From Pontibacter populi (GTDB taxonomy: Bacteria; Bacteroidota; Bacteroidia; Cytophagales; Hymenobacteraceae): a stretch of 64,000 nucleotides of DNA. Each line of letters begins with the position of its first letter. The first letter of the stretch is position 1. The notes below the pieces were generated by a model that saw nothing but the letters and a program-made list of their open reading frames with translations, did no database searches and had not been told where the DNA came from. This document shows, one piece after another, positions 61,536-64,000 of this stretch. The stretch is from contig NZ_JAHWXQ010000001.1 in the NCBI RefSeq assembly GCF_019336435.1, forward strand, positions 868,001 to 932,000. Direction: 5' to 3'. The position numbers and the translations under genes are program-made.

Positions 61536-62726
61536 GTGATTACCCATTTCCGTACCTTCCTATTTTTACTAAGCACAGCTATAGTTGCCTCAGTTGGCAG
61601 TGCAAATGCCCAGACAATAAACGAATCTAAACTTGGCAAAGGCCTGCAGTTTGTTGCAGCAGACTCTTCTTTCAGCGTGAAACTAGGCGCTCGTTTTCAG
61701 GTGCTTTACCAGGGCGGCTATACGCCTGTTACCGAGCAGTGGGAAGATCGTTTCGTTATCCGCAGGGCCCGTCTTAAACTCGAAGGTTTTGCTTACAGCC
61801 CAAAGCTGGAATATAAAATAGAGCTCGGCCTGAGCAATAACGACATCGGAGGCAATATGGGCAGCCAGAATAATAACGCCAGCAACATTGTGCTGGACGC
61901 TGTGGCCAAATGGGAAATAACACCCGGCTTGCAACTATATGTAGGCCAGACAAAATTACCCGGCAACCGCGAACGGATCATCTCCTCTCAGAAAATGCAG
62001 TTCGTGGACCGCAGCTTACTAAACTCCCGCTTTACTTTGGACCGCGATACCGGCCTGCAGCTTCATCACGAGCACCAGGTAGGTCAGGTTGTTCTGCGTG
62101 AGATCGCCTCTATCTCCACCGGTGATGGCCGCAATATTACTGTGAACCATTCTGGTGGTTATGACTATACCGGCCGTTTCGAGATTTTGCCTATGGGTGC
62201 TTTTGAAGGAGAAGGTGACTATGTAGGGAGCGACATTTACCGCGAGCCAACACCTAAACTGGCCCTTGCCGCAGCTTATGATTTAAACGACAGAGCATCG
62301 CGGGAGCAAGGCCAGCTTGGCGATTTCCTGGGCGCCGAGCGCGACCTGAACACCTTGTTTTTAGATGCCATATTTAAGTACAGAGGCTTTTCGGCCATGG
62401 CAGAATATGCAGCCAGAAGAGCGCCGGACGGACCTGTTGTGCTGGTAAATGATGCCGGCGAAGTAGAAGAGACGTTTGTAACCGGGGACGCATTTAATAT
62501 ACAGGCAGGCTATCTTTTTATGAACAACTGGGAAGTAGCAGGCCGCTACACCAACTATGAGCCTACAAAAGTTACCGGCTTAACCGCAGAGAACCAGTAT
62601 ACCCTGGGCGTTTCAAAATACATAGTTGGTCATGCCCTGAAAGTACAAAGCGACCTGACCAGAAGCGAGCAGCGCGGACTTGGCGAGAAGTACCAGTTCA
62701 GAGTACAACTCGAAATCGGTTTCTAA
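61536..62726 (+). CDS. Phosphate-selective porin O/P family protein
   Basis: 396 residues if started at the GTG at 61536, which gives the signal peptide VITHFRTFLFLLSTAIVASV ... ANA; there is no ATG, and a TTG at 61467 would add 23 residues before it. The mature protein is a beta-barrel with FSVKLGARFQVLYQGGY, DRFVIRRARLKLEGFAYSP, YKIELGLSNNDIGG and a terminal FRVQLEIGF, the pattern of OprP/OprO-type porins. It should pass phosphate or polyphosphate through the outer membrane. It has its own Pho-like array and precedes pstS by about 208 bp; pstS's array starts 8 bp after its stop. Confidence 0.87.
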   Translation: MITHFRTFLFLLSTAIVASVGSANAQTINESKLGKGLQFVAADSSFSVKLGARFQVLYQGGYTPVTEQWEDRFVIRRARLKLEGFAYSPKLEYKIELGLSNNDIGGNMGSQNNNASNIVLDAVAKWEITPGLQLYVGQTKLPGNRERIISSQKMQFVDRSLLNSRFTLDRDTGLQLHHEHQVGQVVLREIASISTGDGRNITVNHSGGYDYTGRFEILPMGAFEGEGDYVGSDIYREPTPKLALAAAYDLNDRASREQGQLGDFLGAERDLNTLFLDAIFKYRGFSAMAEYAARRAPDGPVVLVNDAGEVEETFVTGDAFNIQAGYLFMNNWEVAGRYTNYEPTKVTGLTAENQYTLGVSKYIVGHALKVQSDLTRSEQRGLGEKYQFRVQLEIGF

Positions 62727-62734
62727 GCCGGAAC

Positions 62735-62773
62735 TTAACAATTACTTAACATTGCGTAACAATAAGATAACAC
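62735..62773 (+). promoter_or_regulatory. Pho-box-like array of four heptamers (pstS)
   Basis: TTAACAA (62735), TTAACAT (62746), GTAACAA (62756) and ATAACAC (62767) start 11, 10 and 11 bp apart, immediately after the porin stop. No perfect -7 box was seen between here and pstS. Confidence 0.65.
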
Positions 62774-62934
62774 CATACACTTCCGTAAAAGCGTTTTTCT
62801 CCGTCCCTTTGTATCGACAAACTATAGTTACCGTAGTATAACCCAAAAGTTTAAATAAGGCCTGTACTATAAAATCAGCCTGAAGTAACCCGGGTATAAA
62901 ACTTAGCAAAAGCTGACTTAGAAAAAACGTATCT

Positions 62935-63951
62935 ATGTTGCACCTGAAATTTAAAAACCTGGCTGCTGCTGCAATTCTTTTACTGGTTGCAGCCTGTGGC
63001 CCTAAGTATAACGAAGACGCGGATCTTACCCTGGAAGGCGACATTTCGATAGATGGCTCCTCAACGGTTTATCCCATTACCGAGGCAGTTGCAGAAGAAT
63101 TCAGATACGCCGCCCCGAATGTACGCACAACGATAGGTGTGTCCGGCTCGGGTGGTGGTTTCAAGAAATTCTCGCGTGGCGAGATCGATATCAGCAATGC
63201 ATCTCGCTCTATAAAAGAAGATGAAGCCAAAGCTGCCAGAGCCAATGGCCTTGATTTTATTGAGCTGTCAGTGGCTTATGATGGACTAACTATAGTTGTA
63301 AACCCTAAAAACGACTGGGTAAAGGACATAACCGTTGCGGAGCTTAAAAAGATGTGGGAGCCTGCTGCCCAGAACAAAATAAAGCGCTGGAACCAGATTC
63401 GCCCGGAGTGGCCAAACCGTGAAATACACCTTTACGGTGCTGGCGTTGAGTCCGGAACATACGACTATTTTACCGAAGCTATAGTTGGTACAAGCCATGC
63501 CAGCCGCGGCGACTTTACAGCCAGCGAAGACGACAACGTACTGGTACAGGGTGTTGCCGGCGACATAAACGCACTTGGCTTTTTCGGGTATGCCTACTAC
63601 GAAGAGAATAAAGACAAACTGAAAGCCATACCTGTTGATGATGAAGACGCAAGCAATGGTGCGGGCCCTATCCTTCCTTCACTGGAAACTATAAAGGATG
63701 GCTCCTATGCTCCCCTTTCTCGGGCATTGTTCCTATACGTTAACTCTCCAGCTGTTAAAAAGCCACAGGTAGTAGAATTTATGGACTTTTACTTTGAAAA
63801 TGTAGGTCAGCTGAGCCAGGAAATAGGCTTTATTCCGCTACCTGACGAAAAGTATAAGGCAGAACACCAGAAGTTTAAAGACTTTGTAGCCAAACACACG
63901 GGCAAGGCCACAACCCAACGCAAACCCGACTCAACCAATACTTCTCATTAA
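62935..63951 (+). CDS. pstS: Phosphate-binding lipoprotein PstS
   Basis: The substrate-binding part of the high-affinity phosphate ABC transporter. 338 residues; lipobox LLVAAC gives Cys21. Phosphate-binding landmarks are IDGSSTVYPITEAVAEEF (near 40), GVSGSGGGFKKFSRGEIDIS, YGAGVESGTYDYFTEAI and LGFFGYAYY. It is anchored as a lipoprotein, as in many Bacteroidota. pstC begins 18 bp after its stop. Regulated by the Pho-like array at 62735, by inference. An exact AACTATAGTT is inside at 63288. Confidence 0.96.
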   Translation: MLHLKFKNLAAAAILLLVAACGPKYNEDADLTLEGDISIDGSSTVYPITEAVAEEFRYAAPNVRTTIGVSGSGGGFKKFSRGEIDISNASRSIKEDEAKAARANGLDFIELSVAYDGLTIVVNPKNDWVKDITVAELKKMWEPAAQNKIKRWNQIRPEWPNREIHLYGAGVESGTYDYFTEAIVGTSHASRGDFTASEDDNVLVQGVAGDINALGFFGYAYYEENKDKLKAIPVDDEDASNGAGPILPSLETIKDGSYAPLSRALFLYVNSPAVKKPQVVEFMDFYFENVGQLSQEIGFIPLPDEKYKAEHQKFKDFVAKHTGKATTQRKPDSTNTSH

Positions 63952-63969
63952 TAATATTAACCGGAAACC

Positions 63970-64000
63970 ATGAGAATACAGGAAAGAATAATAGAAGGTT
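63970..64000 (+). CDS. pstC: Start of a gene, probably pstC, cut by the window edge
   Basis: ATG at 63970 is followed by the codons for MRIQERIIEG up to the edge. The position directly after pstS, and an amphipathic N-terminus that suits a phosphate permease, suggest PstC. Ten residues are too few for identification. Confidence 0.55.
   Translation, partial: MRIQERIIEG

Larger units (their letters stand above)
1221..63297. repeat. Highly iterated palindrome AACTATAGTT, dispersed
   Basis: At least 24 exact copies by eye, starting at 1221, 7812, 17773, 19111, 22945, 24033, 27653, 27803, 33995, 34862, 35246, 37831, 41096, 41963, 43324, 43353, 46660, 48599, 48762, 54837, 56087, 60915, 62820 and 63288, plus very many half-sites AACTATA/TATAGTT. 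They lie both in genes and between them. Chance would give roughly 0.1 exact copy in 64 kb. Confidence 0.85.

Noticed and set aside
1221..63297. AACTATAGTT as a promoter or transcription-factor operator
   Set aside because: Copies are as common inside genes and between convergent genes as before starts, and do not match the -7/-33 elements.

Overview
The window reads as chromosome of a Bacteroidota bacterium, most likely order Cytophagales, family Hymenobacteraceae (Pontibacter-like); the family is an inference. Supporting signs are SusC/SusD pairs, many lipoproteins, type IX secretion (T9SS) components and C-terminal sorting domains, TAnnTTTG-type promoters, and almost no Shine-Dalgarno sites. 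I saw no tRNA, rRNA, CRISPR array, prophage or intact transposase gene. Apart from repeats the genome is ordinary housekeeping and envelope genes in short operons.

Layout. 1-12.7 kb: two SusC-type transporters (one cut by the window edge), a SusD lipoprotein, an S9 peptidase and an amidase, together looking like peptide or amide scavenging. 13-17.9 kb: a MOSC protein overlapping a membrane protein gene, a TraB/GumN protein and a secreted M1 aminopeptidase. 18.7-26.4 kb: small membrane proteins, a glucose/sorbosone dehydrogenase-cytochrome c set, a CorC/HlyC-type protein, a RibD-like reductase, a DEAD-box helicase and a TSUP permease. 27-34.9 kb: a lamin-tail surface protein, asd, a TPR protein, an acetyltransferase and a flavin monooxygenase. 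35.8-43.9 kb: a flippase-like protein, scpA, dxs, a hydrolase, an MFS carrier and ndk. 44-55.9 kb: DHH phosphoesterase with two FKBP lipoproteins, tdk-porZ-recO, ferredoxin, pncB-pncA and a MoxR ATPase. 56.9-64 kb: a phosphate-acquisition block (beta-helix lipoprotein, TonB receptor, OprP-like porin, pstS, start of pstC).

Three things stand out. First, the palindrome AACTATAGTT and its half-site AACTATA are enormously over-represented, between and inside genes, like the HIP1 palindrome of cyanobacteria. Second, four long intergenic repeats (about 18.0, 26.8, 35.3 and 56.2 kb) share a core of about 165 nt whose stems are kept by compensatory changes, so it looks like a structured RNA; in two copies it lies between inverted GTCATTTCGA...GAGAAATCT modules that bound a 397-bp unit. 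Third, the phosphate block carries three arrays of TTAACAT-like heptamers repeated every 11 bp, the geometry of Pho boxes, which ties an unusual TonB receptor/beta-helix lipoprotein pair to phosphate starvation.

All protein names rest on reading motifs by eye; no database search was run.
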